From the NCBI RefSeq assembly GCF_963678975.1, contig NC_089276.1:20587226-20651225 (forward strand): 64,000 bases of DNA, read 5' to 3'. Below are positions 46,291-58,840 of the stretch, in pieces (positions within the stretch are counted from its first letter, which is position 1; each line of letters opens with the position of its first letter). The notes beneath the pieces are model-generated. The model did no database searches. It saw only the letters and a list, made by a program, of their open reading frames with translations, and was not told the DNA's origin. The position numbers and the translations under genes are program-made. This stretch comes from Dysidea avara. Lineage: Eukaryota; Porifera; Demospongiae; Dictyoceratida; Dysideidae.

Positions 46291-49200
46291 TCACAAGTTA
46301 TTCTGTAGGGAGTTCAGCTGCAAACAGTTAATCTTATAGACAGTTCAGCAAGAATACAGTCACCATGTGGAGAGTTAAGCAAATATATCACTATAGAGAT
46401 TCAGAACATTACAAGTCACACTGAAGAAAGTTCAGCTATAAACAAGTCATGCACTGTGTAGAGAATTCAGCTACAATTAAGTCACTCTCTAGAGAATTCA
46501 GTTACACAACATTCAGCTACACATAAGTCACTGTGGAAAGAGTTCAGCTACAAACAAATTACCCTTTAGAGTGATCAGCTACAAACAAAACACTTTGCAG
46601 GGTGTTCAGCTGCAGCAAATCAACCTTTAGAGCGATCAGCAATGAACACAAATCTACCTGTAGAGAGATCAGCTAGAAACAAATCACCCTGAAGAGAGTT
46701 CAGCTACAAAAAATCACCCTGTAGAGACATCAGCTAGAAACTAGACACAATGTAGGGAGTTCAGCTACAAGCAATCACCCTGTAGAGAGTTCAGCTAAAA
46801 CAAATCAACCTGCAGAGAGATCAGCTACAATCAGATCACCTTATAGAGAGTTCAGCTACAAACAGATTACCTGTAGAGAGATCGGCTACAAACAAATCAA
46901 CCTGCAGAGAGATCAGCTACACACAAATCAACTTGTAGAGAGATCAGCTACAAACAAATCACCCTGTAGAGACATCAGCTAGAAACTACACACAATGTAA
47001 GGAGTTCAGCTACAAACAAATCACCCTGTAGAGAGATCAGCTACAAACTAGACACAAAGTAAGGAGTTCAGCTACAAGTAAATTACCCTGTAGAGAGTTC
47101 ATCTACAAACAAATCAACCTGTAGAGCAATCAGCTAGAAACAAATCACCCTGAAGAGAGGTCAGCTACAAAAAAATCACCATGTAGAGAGATCAGCTACA
47201 AACAAATTGCCCTGTAGAGAGATCAGCTACAAGCAAAACACCCTGTAGAGAATTCAGCAACAAAGAAACCACCATGTAGAGAGTTCAGCTACAAACAAAT
47301 TACCCTGTAGAGAGATCGGCTACAAACAAATCAGCCTGTAGAGAGTTCAGCTAAAACAAATCAACCTGCAGAGAGATCAACTACTAACAAATCACCTTAT
47401 AGAGAGTTCAGCTACAAACAAGTCAACCTGCAGAGAGATCAGCTACACACAAATCAACTTGTAAAGAGATCAACTACAAACAAATCACCCTGTAGAGAGA
47501 TCAGCTAGAAACTACACACAATGTAAGGAGTTCAGCCACAAATAAATCACCCTGTAGAGAGTTCAGCTAAAACAAATCAACCTGCAGAGAGATCAGCTAC
47601 AAACAAATCACCTTTTAGACAGTTCAGCTACAAATAAATTACCTTGTAGAGAGATCGGCTACAAACAAATTAACCTGCAGAGAGATCAGCTACACACAAT
47701 TCAACTTGTAGAGAGATCAGCTACAAACAAATCACCCTGTAGAGAGATCAGCTAGAAACTAGACACAAAGTAAGGAGTTCAGCTACAAGCAAATCACCGT
47801 GTAGAGAGCTCAGCTACAAACAAACCAACCTGTAGAGCGATCAGCTAGAAACAAATCACCCTGAAGAGAGGTCGGCTACAAAAAAATCACCCTGTAGAGA
47901 TATCAGCTAGAAACAAATCACCTTGAAGAGAGGTCAGCTACAAAAAAATCACCCTGTAGAGAGATCAGCTAGAAACAAATCACCCTGAAGAGAGGTCAGC
48001 TACAAACAAAACACTTTGCAGAGAATTCAGCTACAAACAAATCAGCTTGTAGAGAGATCAGTTACACACAAATCAACCTGTAGAGAGATAAGCTAGAAAC
48101 AAGTCACCCTGTAGAGAGTAGCTACAAGCAAAACACCCTGTAGAGAGTTCCGCAACAAAGAAACCACCATGTAGAGAGTTCAGCTGCAAAGAAATCACCT
48201 TATAGAGAGTTCAGCTACAAACAAATCACCCTGTAGAGACATCAACTAGAAACTAGACACAATGTAAGGAGTTGAGCTACAAACAAATTACCCTGTAGAG
48301 AGATCGGCTACAAACAAATCAACCAGTAGAAAGATCAGCTACACACAAATCAACTTGTAGAGAGATCAGCTACAAACAAATCAACTTGTAGAGAGATCAG
48401 CTACAAACAAATCACCCTGTAGAAAGATCAGCTAGAAACTAGACACAATGTAAGGAGTTCAGCTACAAGTAAATCACCCTGTAGAGAGTTCAGCTAAAAC
48501 AAATCAACCTGCAGAGAGATCAGCTACAAATAAATCACTTTACAGACAGTTCAGCTACAAACAAATTACCTTGTAGAGAGATCGGCTGCAAATTAATCAA
48601 CCTGCAGAGAGATCAGCTACATACAAATCAACTTGTAGAGAGATTAGCTACAAACAAATCACCCTGTAGAGAGATCAGCTAGAAACTAGATACAATGCAA
48701 GGAGTTCAGCTACAAGCAAAATCACCCTTTAGTGAGTTCAGCTACAAACAAATCAACCTGCAGTGAGATCACCCACAAAAACGCACTTGTACAGAGTTCA
48801 GTTACAAACAAATCACCCTGTAGAGAGATCAGGTAGAAGAATTCACCTTGTAGAGAGTTCAGCAACAAAGAAACCACCATGTAGAGAGTTCAGCTGCAAA
48901 CAAATCACCCAGTAGAAAGATCAGCTAGAAGAAGTTACCTTGTAGAGAGTTCAGTTACAAAGAAACCATCATATAGAGAGTTCAGCTACAAAGTAATTAC
49001 CCCGTAGAGAGTTCAGCTAGAAGAAGTCACCTTGTAAAGAGTTCAGCTACAAAGAAACCATCATGTACAGAGTTCAGCTACAAAGAAACCACCTGTACAG
49101 AATTCAACTACAAACAAATCACCCTGTATAGAGATCAGCTAGAAGAAGTTACCTTGTAGATAGTTCAGCTACAACAATTCACCCTGTAGAAAGATCAGCT

Positions 49201-49915
49201 AGAAGAAGTCACCTTGTATAGTGTTCAGTTACAAAGAAACCATCATGTAGAGAGTTCAGCTGCAAACAAATCACTTTGTAGAGAGTTCAGCTACAAAGAA
49301 ACCGCCATGTAGAGAGTTCAGCCTCATACAAACCACCTTGTAGAGAATTCAACTACAACAAATCACCCTGTAGAGAAGAAGTTACCTTGTAGAGAGTTCA
49401 GCTACAAAGAAACCATCATGTCGGGAGTTCAGCTACAAAGAAACCACCATGTAGAGAGTTTAGCTGCAAACAAATCACCTGTAGAGAGTTCAGCTAGAAA
49501 CAAATCACCCCGTAGAGAGATCAGCTGGACGAAGTCACCTTGTAGAGAGTTCAGCTACAAAGAAACCATCATGTAGAGAGTTCAGCTGCAAACAAATCAC
49601 CCTACAGAGAGTTCAGCTACAAAAAAATCACCCTGTAGAGAGTTCAGCTAGACGAAGTCACCTTATAGAGAGTTCAGCTACAAAGCAACCATCATGTAGA
49701 GAGTTCGGCTACAATGACACCACCATGTAGAGAGTTTAGCTGCAAACAAATCACCTGTAGAGAGTTCAGCTAGAAACAAAATACCCTGTAGAGAGACCAG
49801 CTAGAAGAGGTTACCTTGTAGAGAGTTCAGCTACAAAGAAACCATCCTGTATATAGTTCAGCTACATTTCAAGTCACCCAGTAGAGAGATCAGCTGCAAA
49901 AAAATATCCTGTGGG
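46291..49915 (-). repeat. Left minisatellite arm of element C
   Basis: About 115 degenerate ~31-bp monomers in reverse orientation (TGTAGAGAGTTCAGCTACAA), with subtypes TAGAAACAAATCACC and TAGAAGAAGTTACC clustering in blocks. Confidence 0.92.
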
Positions 49916-49938
49916 GCATAATGGGCATGTAATAAATA

Positions 49939-50261
49939 TCTAATCAAAAAACAGCCAAGCTGTAAAAAAAGGTGCGACCCCCCAAAAGGCCATGGTGAAA
50001 AAAGATGTGAAATCCAAGGTGGCGGCCAAGAAATGGCTGTGATGGTAGGTTAATGGTTACATTTTAATAACAACAATTCAGGTGAATTTGGTGCCAAGAC
50101 CAAGCGGCACAAAACTCACCTGAATTGTCGTTATTAAAATGTAACCATTAACCTACATCACAGCCATTTCTTGGCCGCCACCTTGGATTTCACATCTTTT
50201 TTCACCATGGCCTTTTGGGGGGCCGCACCTTTTTTTACAGCTTGGCTGTTTTTTGATTAGA
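49939..50261. repeat. Central foldback of element C
   Basis: TCTAATCAAAAAACAGCCAA arm and inverted partner. A linker with AAAGCCGGCCTATGGCTGGC and a polypyrimidine/CAGG stretch follows to about 50440. It appears to split the otherwise perfect palindrome TAATAAATAT/ATATTTATTA. Confidence 0.85.
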
Positions 50262-50454
50262 TATCACTTCTTTTTGTATTTGTATACTGCAAAGCCGGCC
50301 TATGGCTGGCTTTGGGGCTTTTTTAACCCATGTGTTTTTTTCTTTACTACAGGAAGAAGAAAAGAACTTAAAGAAGTACTTCAATTATTTTGATTTTATT
50401 AGTAATTATACAAATTATATACATATATTTATTACATGCCCATTATGCCCCACA

Positions 50455-53400
50455 GGATATTTTTTTGCAGCTGATCTCTCTACTGGGTGACTTGAAATGT
50501 AGCTGAACTATATACAGGATGGTTTCTTTGTAGCTGAACTCTCTACAAGGTAACCTCTTCTAGCTGGTCTCTCTACAGGGTATTTTGTTTCTAGCTGAAC
50601 TCTCTACAGGTGATTTGTTTGCAGCTAAACTCTCTACATGGTGGTGTCTTTGTAGCTGAACTCTCTACATGATGGTTTCTTTGTAGCTGAACTCTCTATA
50701 AGGTGACTTCGTCTAGCTGAACTCTCTACAGGGTGATTTTTTTGTAGCTGAACTCTCTGCAGGGTGATTTGTTTGCAGCTGAACTGTCTACATGATGGTT
50801 CTTTGTAGCTGAACTCTCTACAAGGTGACTTCGTCCAACTCTCTACAGGTGATTTGTTTGCAGCTAAACTCTCTACATGGTGGTTTCTTTGTAGTTGAAC
50901 TCCCTACATGATGGTTTCTTTGTAGCTGAACTCTCTACAAGGTAACTTCTTCTCTACAGGGTGATTTGTTGTAGTTGAATTCTCTACAAGGTGGTTTGTA
51001 TGAGGCTGAACTCTCTACATGGCGGTTTCATTGTAGCTGAATTCTCTACAGAGTGATTTGTTTGCAGCTGAACTCTCTACATGATGGTTTCTTTGTAACT
51101 GAACACTCTACAAGGTGACTTCTTCTAGCTGATCTTTCTACAGGGTGAATTGTTGTAGCTGAACTATCTACAAGGTAACTTCTTCTAGCTGATCTCTATA
51201 CAGGGTGATTTGTTTGTAGTTGAATTCTGTACAGGTGGTTTCTTTGTAGCTGAACTCTGTACATGATGGTTTCTTTGTAGCTGAACTCTTTACAAGGTGA
51301 CTTCTTCTAGCTGAACTCTCTACGGGGTAATTTCTTTGTAGTTGAACTCTCTATATGATGGTTTCTTTGTAACTGATCTCTCTACAAGGTAACTTCTTCT
51401 AGCTGATCTTTCTACTGGGTGATTTGTTTGCAGCTGAACTCTCTACATGGTGGTTTCTTTGTTGCTGATAGGGACCCGCCGATTATGCTGGCATAATTAT
51501 GAGCATAATAGGTGTCTGAAAGCATTGAGCATAATAGGTAGAATATTTGTGTAATAGTATGAATTCTTGCTTATCAAAATAGCTATCACAGAAAGATCGA
51601 TATACTCTAATAGAACAGTCAGTAACTCTAATAGAACAATCACATAGCTGACTGTTCTATTAGAGTATATCGATCTTTTCTGTGATATGAATTTTGACAA
51701 GTAAGTTTGTGCTTCAGCCACTTATTATTTATCCATAGATTGGAGATTATTAGCAGAGCATGAGAACTGAGGCATAAATAATTGGGCATAATTTAAGCAT
51801 AATAGGTAAATTTTTGAGCAGTGCAGCATAGCATAATAGGTAAAATTATGAGCATAATCGGCGGGTCCCTAGTTGCTGAACTCTCTACAAGGTGAATTCT
51901 TCTACCTGATCTCTCTACAGGGTAATTTGTTTGTAACCGAACTCTGTACAAGTGCGTTTTTGTGGGTGATCTCACTGCAGGTTGATTTGTTTGTAGCTGA
52001 ACTCACTAAAGGGTGATTTTGCTTGTAGCTGAACTCCTTGCATTGTATCTAGTTTCTAGCTGATCTCTCTACAGGGTGATTTGTTTGTAGCTGATCTCTC
52101 TACAAGTTGATTTGTGTGTAGCTGATCTCTTTGCAGGTTGATTAATTTGCAGCCGATCTCTCTACAAGGTGATTTGTTTGTAGCTGAACTGTCTATAAAG
52201 TGATTTATTTGTAGCTGATCTCTCTGCAGGTTGATTTGTTTTAGCTGAACTCTCTACAGGGTGATTTACTTGTAGCTGAACTCCTTACATTGTGTCTAGT
52301 TTCTAGCTGATCTCTCTACACGGTGATTTGTTTGTAGCTGATCTCTCTACAAGTTGATTTGTGTGTAGCTCATCTTTCTACAGGTTGATTTGTTTGTAGC
52401 CGATCTCTCTACAGGGTAATTTGTTTGTAGCTGAACTCTGTACAAGGTGCTTTTTTGTAGGTGATCTCACTGCAGGTTGATTTGTTTGTAGCTGAACTCA
52501 CTAAAGGGTGTTTTGCTTGTAGCTGAACTCCTTACATTGTGTCTAGTTTCTAGCTGATCTCTCTACAGGGTGATTTTGTTTGTAGCTGAATTCTCTATAA
52601 GGTGATTTGTTTGCAGTTGAACTCTCTACATGGTGGTTTCTTTGTTGCTGAACTCTCTACAGGGTGTTTTGCTTGTAGCTGAACTCTCCACAGGGTGATT
52701 TGTTTCTAGCTTATCTCTCGACAGGTTGATTTGTGTGTAACTGATCTCTCTACAAGCTGATTTGTATGTAGCTGAATTCTCTGCAAAGTGTTTTGTTTGT
52801 AGCTGACCTCTCTTCAGGGTGATTTGTTTCTAGCTGATCTCTCTACAGGGTGATTTTTTTGTAGCTGACCTCTCTTCAGGGTGATTTGTTTCTAGCTGAT
52901 CTCTCTACAGGGTGATTTTTTGTAGCTGACCTCTCTTCAGGGTGATTTGTTTCTAGCTGATTGCTCTGTAGGTTGATTTGCTTGTAGATGAACTCTCTAC
53001 AGGGTAACTTGCTTGTAGCTGAACTCCTTACTTTGTGTCTAGTTTGTAGCTGATCTCTCTACAGGGTGATTTGTTTGTAGCTGAACTCCTTACATTGTGT
53101 GTAGTTTCTAGCTGATCTCTCTACAAGGTGATTTGTTTGTAGCTAATCTCTATACAAGTTGATTTGTGTGTAGCTGATCTCTCTGCAGGGTGATTTGTTT
53201 GTAGCCGATCTCTCTACAAGGTAATTTGTTTGTAGCTGAACTATCTATAAGGTGATTTGTATGTAGCTAATCTCTCTGCAGATTGATTTGTTTTAGCTGA
53301 ACTCTGATTTGTTTTTAGCTTATCACTGTACAGGTTGATTTGTGTGTAACTGATCTCTCTACAAGCTGATTTGTTTGTAGCTGATAACTCTGCAGGTTGA

Positions 53401-56400
53401 TTTGTTTCTAGATGATCTCTCTACAGGTTGATTTGTTTGTTGCTGATCGCTCTAAAAGTTGATTTGTTTGTAGCTGAACTCTCTGCAAAATGTTTTGTTT
53501 GTAGTTGATCTCTCTACAAGGTGATTTTTTGTAGCTGACCTCTCTTCAGGGTGATTTGTTTCTAGCTGATCGCTCTACAGGTTGGTTTGTTTGTAGCTGA
53601 ACTCTCTACACGGTGATTTGCTTGTAGCTGAACTCCTTACATTGTGTCTAGTTTCTAGCTGATCTCTCTACACGGTGATTTGTTTGTAGCTGATCTCTCT
53701 ACAAGTTGATTTGTGTGTAGCTCATCTTTCTACAGGTTGATTTGTTTGTAGCCGATCTCTCTACAGGGTAATTTGTTTGTAGCTGAACTCTGTACAAGGT
53801 GCTTTTTTGTAGGTGATCTCACTGCAGGTTGATTTGTTTGTAGCTGAACTCACTAAAGGGTGTTTTGCTTGTAGCTGAACTCCTTACATTGTGTCTAGTT
53901 TCTAGCTGATCTCTCTACAGGGTGATTTTGTTTGTAGCTGAATTCTCTATAAGGTGATTTGTTTGCAGTTGAACTCTCTACATGGTGGTTTCTTTGTTGC
54001 TGAACTCTCTACAGGGTGTTTTGCTTGTAGCTGAACTCTCCACAGGGTGATTTGTTTCTAGCTTATCTCTCGACAGGTTGATTTGTGTGTAACTGATCTC
54101 TCTACAAGCTGATTTGTATGTAGCTGAATTCTCTGCAAAGTGTTTTGTTTGTAGCTGACCTCTCTTCAGGGTGATTTGTTTCTAGCTGATCTCTCTACAG
54201 GGTGATTTTTTTGTAGCTGACCTCTCTTCAGGGTGATTTGTTTCTAGCTGATCTCTCTACAGGGTGATTTTTTGTAGCTGACCTCTCTTCAGGGTGATTT
54301 GTTTCTAGCTGATTGCTCTGTAGGTTGATTTGCTTGTAGATGAACTCTCTACAGGGTAACTTGCTTGTAGCTGAACTCCTTACTTTGTGTCTAGTTTGTA
54401 GCTGATCTCTCTACAGGGTGATTTGTTTGTAGCTGAACTCCTTACATTGTGTGTAGTTTCTAGCTGATTTCTCTACAAGGTGATTTGTTTGTAGCTAATC
54501 TCTATACAAGTTGATTTGTGTGTAGCTGATCTCTCTGCAGGGTGATTTGTTTGTAGCCGATCTCTCTACAAGGTAATTTGTTTGTAGCTGAACTATCTAT
54601 AAGGTGATTTGTATGTAGCTAATCTCTCTGCAGATTGATTTGTTTTAGCTGAACTCTGATTTGTTTTTTAGCTTATCACTGTACAGGTTGATTTGTGTGT
54701 AACTGATCTCTCTACAAGCTGATTTGTTTGTAGCTGATAACTCTGCAGGTTGATTTGTTTCTAGATGATCTCTCTACAGGTTGATTTGTTTGTTGCTGAT
54801 CGCTCTAAAAGTTGATTTGTTTGTAGCTGAACTCTCTGCAAAATGTTTTGTTTGTAGTTGATCTCTCTACAAGGTGATTTTTTGTAGCTGACCTCTCTTC
54901 AGGGTGATTTGTTTCTAGCTGATTGCTCTGTAGGTTGATTTGCTTGTAGATGAACTCTCTACAGGGTAACTTGCTTGTAGCTGAACTCCTTACTTTGTGT
55001 CTAGTTTGTAGCTGATCTCTCTACAGGGTGATTTGTTTGTAGCTGAACTCCTTACATTGTGTGTAGTTTCTAGCTGATCTCTCTACAAGGTGATTTGTTT
55101 GTAGCTAATCTCTATACAAGTTGATTTGTGTGTAGCTGATCTCTCTGCAGGGTGATTTGTTTGTAGCCGATCTCTCTACAAGGTAATTTGTTTGTAGCTG
55201 AACTATCTATAAGGTGATTTGTATGTAGCTAATCTCTCTGCAGATTGATTTGTTTTAGCTGAACTCTGATTTGTTTTTTAGCTTATCACTGTACAGGTTG
55301 ATTTGTGTGTAACTGATCTCTCTACAAGCTGATTTGTTTGTAGCTGATAACTCTGCAGGTTGATTTGTTTCTAGATGATCTCTCTACAGGTTGATTTGTT
55401 TGTTGCTGATCGCTCTAAAAGTTGATTTGTTTGTAGCTGAACTCTCTGCAAAATGTTTTGTTTGTAGTTGATCTCTCTACAAGGTGATTTTTTGTAGCTG
55501 ACCTCTCTTCAGGGTGATTTGTTTCTAGCTGATCGCTCTACAGGTTGGTTTGTTTGTAGCTGAACTCTCTACACGGTGATTTGCTTGTAGCTGAACTCCT
55601 TACATTGTGTCTAGTTTCTAGCTGATCTCTCTACACGGTGATTTGTTTGTAGCTGATCTCTCTACAAGTTGATTTGTGTGTAGCTCATCTTTCTACAGGT
55701 TGATTTGTTTGTAGCCGATCTCTCTACAGGGTAATTTGTTTGTAGCTGAACTCTGTACAAGGTGCTTTTTTGTAGGTGATCTCACTGCAGGTTGATTTGT
55801 TTGTAGCTGAACTCACTAAAGGGTGTTTTGCTTGTAGCTGAACTCCTTACATTGTGTCTGAACTGTACATTGTGTCTGTTTTGCTTGTAGCTGAACTCCA
55901 TTGTGTCTGAACTGTACATTGTGTCTGTTTTGCTTGTAGCTGAACTCCTTTTTTGTAGGTGATCTCACTGCAGGTTGATTTGTTTGTAGCTGAACTCACT
56001 AAAGGGTGTTTGTTTGTAGCTGAACTCTCTACAGGGTGATTTGCTTGTAGCTGAACTCCTTACATTGTGTGTAGTTTCTAGCTGATCTCTCTACAGGGTG
56101 ATTTGTTTGTAGCTGATCTCTCTACAAGTTGAATTCTGTGTAGCTGATCACTCTGCAGGTTGATTTGTTTGTAGCCGATCTCTCTACAAGGTAATTTGTT
56201 TGTAGCTGAACTATCTATAAGGTGATTTGTTTGTAGCTGATCTCTCTGCAGGTTGATTTGTTTTAGCTGATCTCTCTACAAGTTGATTTGTGTGTAGCTG
56301 ATCTCTCTGCAGGTTGATTTGTTTGTAGCTGATCTCTCTACATGTAATCTGTTTGTAGCTAAACTCTCTATAAGGTGATTTGTCTGTAGCTGATCTCTCT

Positions 56401-57015
56401 GCAGGTTGATTTGTTTGTAGCCGATCTCTCTACATGTAATCTGTTTGTAGCTGAACTCTCTATAAGGTGATTTGTCTGTAGCTGATCTCTCTGCAGGTTG
56501 ATTTGTTTTAGCTGAACTCTCTACAGGGTGATTGCTTGTAGCTGAACTCCTTACATTGTGTCTAGTTTCTAGCTGATGTCTCTACAGGGTGATTTTTTGT
56601 AGCTGAACTCTCTACAGGGTGATTTGTTTCTAGCTTATCTCTCTACAGGTAGATTTGTGTTGATTTGTTCATTGCTGATCGCTCTAAAGGTTGATTTGTT
56701 GCAGCTGAACACCCTGCAAAGTGTTTTGTTTGTAGCTGATCACTCTAAAGGGTAATTTGTTTGTAGCTGAACTCTCTCCACAGTGACTTGTGTGTAGCTG
56801 AATTCTGTGTAACTGAATTCTCTAGAGAGTGACTTAATTGTAGCTGAATTCTCTACACAGTGCATGACTTGTTTATAGCTGAACTTTCTTCAGTGTGACT
56901 TGTAATGTTCTGAATCTCTATAGTGATATATTTGCTTAACTCTCCACATGGTGACTGTCTTCTTGCTGAACTGTCTATAAGATTAACTGTTTGCAGCTGA
57001 ACTCCCTACAGAATA
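50455..57015 (+). repeat. Right minisatellite arm of element C with higher-order repeats
   Basis: About 200 monomers of roughly 31 bp, interrupted by one MITE. Near-identical blocks repeat at a period of 1352 bp (for example 52321 to 53673, and 53029 to 54381) and again at 610 bp (54381 to 54991), showing recent segmental duplications inside the array. Confidence 0.92.
51469..51871. mobile_element. hAT-type MITE inserted in the element C array
   Basis: 403 bp. Ends TAGGGACCCGCCGATTATGC exactly inverted on the right. Exact 8-bp duplication GTTGCTGA (51461-51468, 51872-51879) from a minisatellite monomer. Subterminal GCATAATAGGT repeats. The centre is an inverted pair of CTCTAATAGAACAGTCA motifs. 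Confidence 0.92.
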
Positions 57016-57884
57016 ACTTGTGATGTAATAAAATTCTATAATGGAGTAAATAAATTAGCCGAATGCTCTATTAGGGTGACTGTTCTATTAGAGTATCTCG
57101 ATCTCGCATTTGCTACACGGAGTTGGCTTTCGAATCATAACTCAGTGGTTTGTAATCCGATTCTTCTGTACTACTGCTAGGACTTTCTATGAAGATTATT
57201 CCAGCTATACACCGATTTTCAGCTCATTGCTTTAAGCGGTTTGCCTAGTAGGCGTGAAAACTAATACTTTTATATTTATAAAAAATCGATCGCGTAATTG
57301 TGACACAGGTTGGGTTTTGTGTCATATCTCCGTGGTCTTTATCTCGATTCCTTTCAAACCACCAAAAGGCACTCCTACGATGGTTACTCCATCTACATAG
57401 CAATTTTCAACTCATTCCATGAAGCGGTTTACCCTGTAGGCGTGACAACAAATCGATCTTGTTTTACGCGAATAATCGGTCATAACTCCTGAACCATTCA
57501 TCGGATTTGTACCAAATTTGATGCTAGGATTCGCCTTTGGACTCCCTTTCTGTGCGCCAAATTTCAAGGCGATCGGAGTACGCGTTTGCGTGTTACAGCA
57601 ATTTTTGCAAGTGTGTGAAAAGACGAAGAAGAAAAAAAACGAAGAAAAAAAAACGAAACTTTGGCAGCTCGTATCTCGGAAATGGCTGGAGCGATTTCCT
57701 TCAAATTTGGAATGTAGACTCCTTTGGCTGGCGGACAACTGTGTAGCAAATTTGGTTTCAATCAGATAAGCGATCACCGAGATACAAAGGTGTGAAAATG
57801 ACGTTTTTGTTCTTCCTGTCAATATACTCACGGTGTGGCGCGCCGGCTTCTTGGGCCGCACGACACACTACCGTGTGTCTTGAT
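57016..57884 (+). repeat. Right terminal module of element C
   Basis: Same layout as the A and B modules. Internal degenerate repeats start near 57137, 57323, 57480 and 57671. A 149-codon minus-strand open frame (57412-57861) crosses it. Part of that frame is open in the 45447-45903 and 12935-13318 copies, but it contains a long Ser/Phe run from a GAA-rich tract and is more likely incidental. Confidence 0.82.
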
Positions 57885-58344
57885 TAGTGTTCCACCGATA
57901 ATCGGATCGGTATCGTATCGGAGCCGATATTGGGCTTTTCGTATCGATCGGTATCGGTTATTCAGGTATTCCGATACCGATTAATAGCCACTCGCGCCAA
58001 TCGTCATAACCATAACTATCATCATAAATCCTATGCTAGCAAAACGTGAGGTATAACAAGTTGGAAATAGTGTTGAGTATTATTCTAGCATAAAAAGTGC
58101 AGGAATTGCTTTGCTAAACATCAAGCAACTGCTACTTACTATGTTTGCATGAAAAAGATCGAAATACTCTAATAGAACAGTCACCGCACAATAATATATT
58201 CTACTAGAACAGTCACACATAGCCAGCTTGAGATGATTGTAAATTGTATAGCAATTATCGGTATCGGTATCTGTATCGGTGAAAATTTGCTTCTAGGTAT
58301 CGGTATCGGATCGGTAGTTATTTTTCTGTATCGGTGGAACCCTA
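57885..58344. mobile_element. hAT-type MITE at the outer end of element C
   Basis: Ends TAGTGTTCCACCGATA and inverted TATCGGTGGAACCCTA. Exact 8-bp duplication GTCTTGAT (57877-57884, 58345-58352), the last eight bases of element C. Interior rich in ATCGGTATCGG. Confidence 0.9.
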
Positions 58345-58352
58345 GTCTTGAT

Positions 58353-58840
58353 ATGTATATAATTTGTATAATTACTAATAAAATCAAAAATAATTGAAGT
58401 ACTTCTTTAAGTTCTTTTCTTCTTCCTGTAGTAAAGAAAAAAAAACACATGGGTTAAAAAAGCCCCAAAGCCAGCCATAGGCCGGCTTTGCAGTATACAA
58501 ATACAAAAAGAAGTGATATCTAATCAAAAACAGCCAAGCTGTAAAAAAAGGTGTTGCCCCCAAAAAGGCCATGGTGATAAAAGATGTGAAATCCAAGGTG
58601 GCGGCCAAGAAATGGCTGTGATGGTAGGTTAATGGTTACATTTTAATAACGACATTTCAGGTGAATTTTGTGCCGCTTGGTCTTGGCACCAAATTCACCT
58701 GAATTGTTGTTATTAAAATGTAACCATTAACCTACCATCACAGCCATTTCTTGGCCGCCACCTTGGATTTCACATCTTTTTTCTCCATGGCCTTTTTGGG
58801 GGCCGCACCTTTTTTTACAGCTTGGCGGTTTTTGATTAGA
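58353..58840 (-). mobile_element. Fragment D: central foldback and linker of the composite family, inverted
   Basis: Linker 58353-58518 is the complement of 50262-50430, and the foldback 58519-58840 matches 49939-50261. Without the hAT MITE it would join element C directly at GTCTTGAT|ATGTATATAAT. No minisatellite or module is attached. Confidence 0.75.

Larger units (their letters stand above)
45424..57884. mobile_element. Composite palindromic element C, complete
   Basis: 12,461 bp. Inverted terminal modules 45424-46290 and 57016-57884 (ends ATCAAGACACAC / GTGTGTCTTGAT, about 95% alike by eye), inverted minisatellite arms 46291-49915 and 50455-57015, and a centre of AT-rich inverted flanks (GCATGTAATAAATAT / ATATTTATTACATGC) holding a foldback with linker (49939-50440). 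A hAT MITE (51469-51871) interrupts the right arm. No recognisable gene, so mobility would need proteins supplied from elsewhere. Duplication at the ends is not evident. Confidence 0.82.

Noticed and set aside
57518-57769. Plus-strand frames with Lys/Glu runs in the terminal module
   Set aside because: Lys runs come from a GAAGAAAAAAAACGAAG tract; the frames are not conserved between modules.
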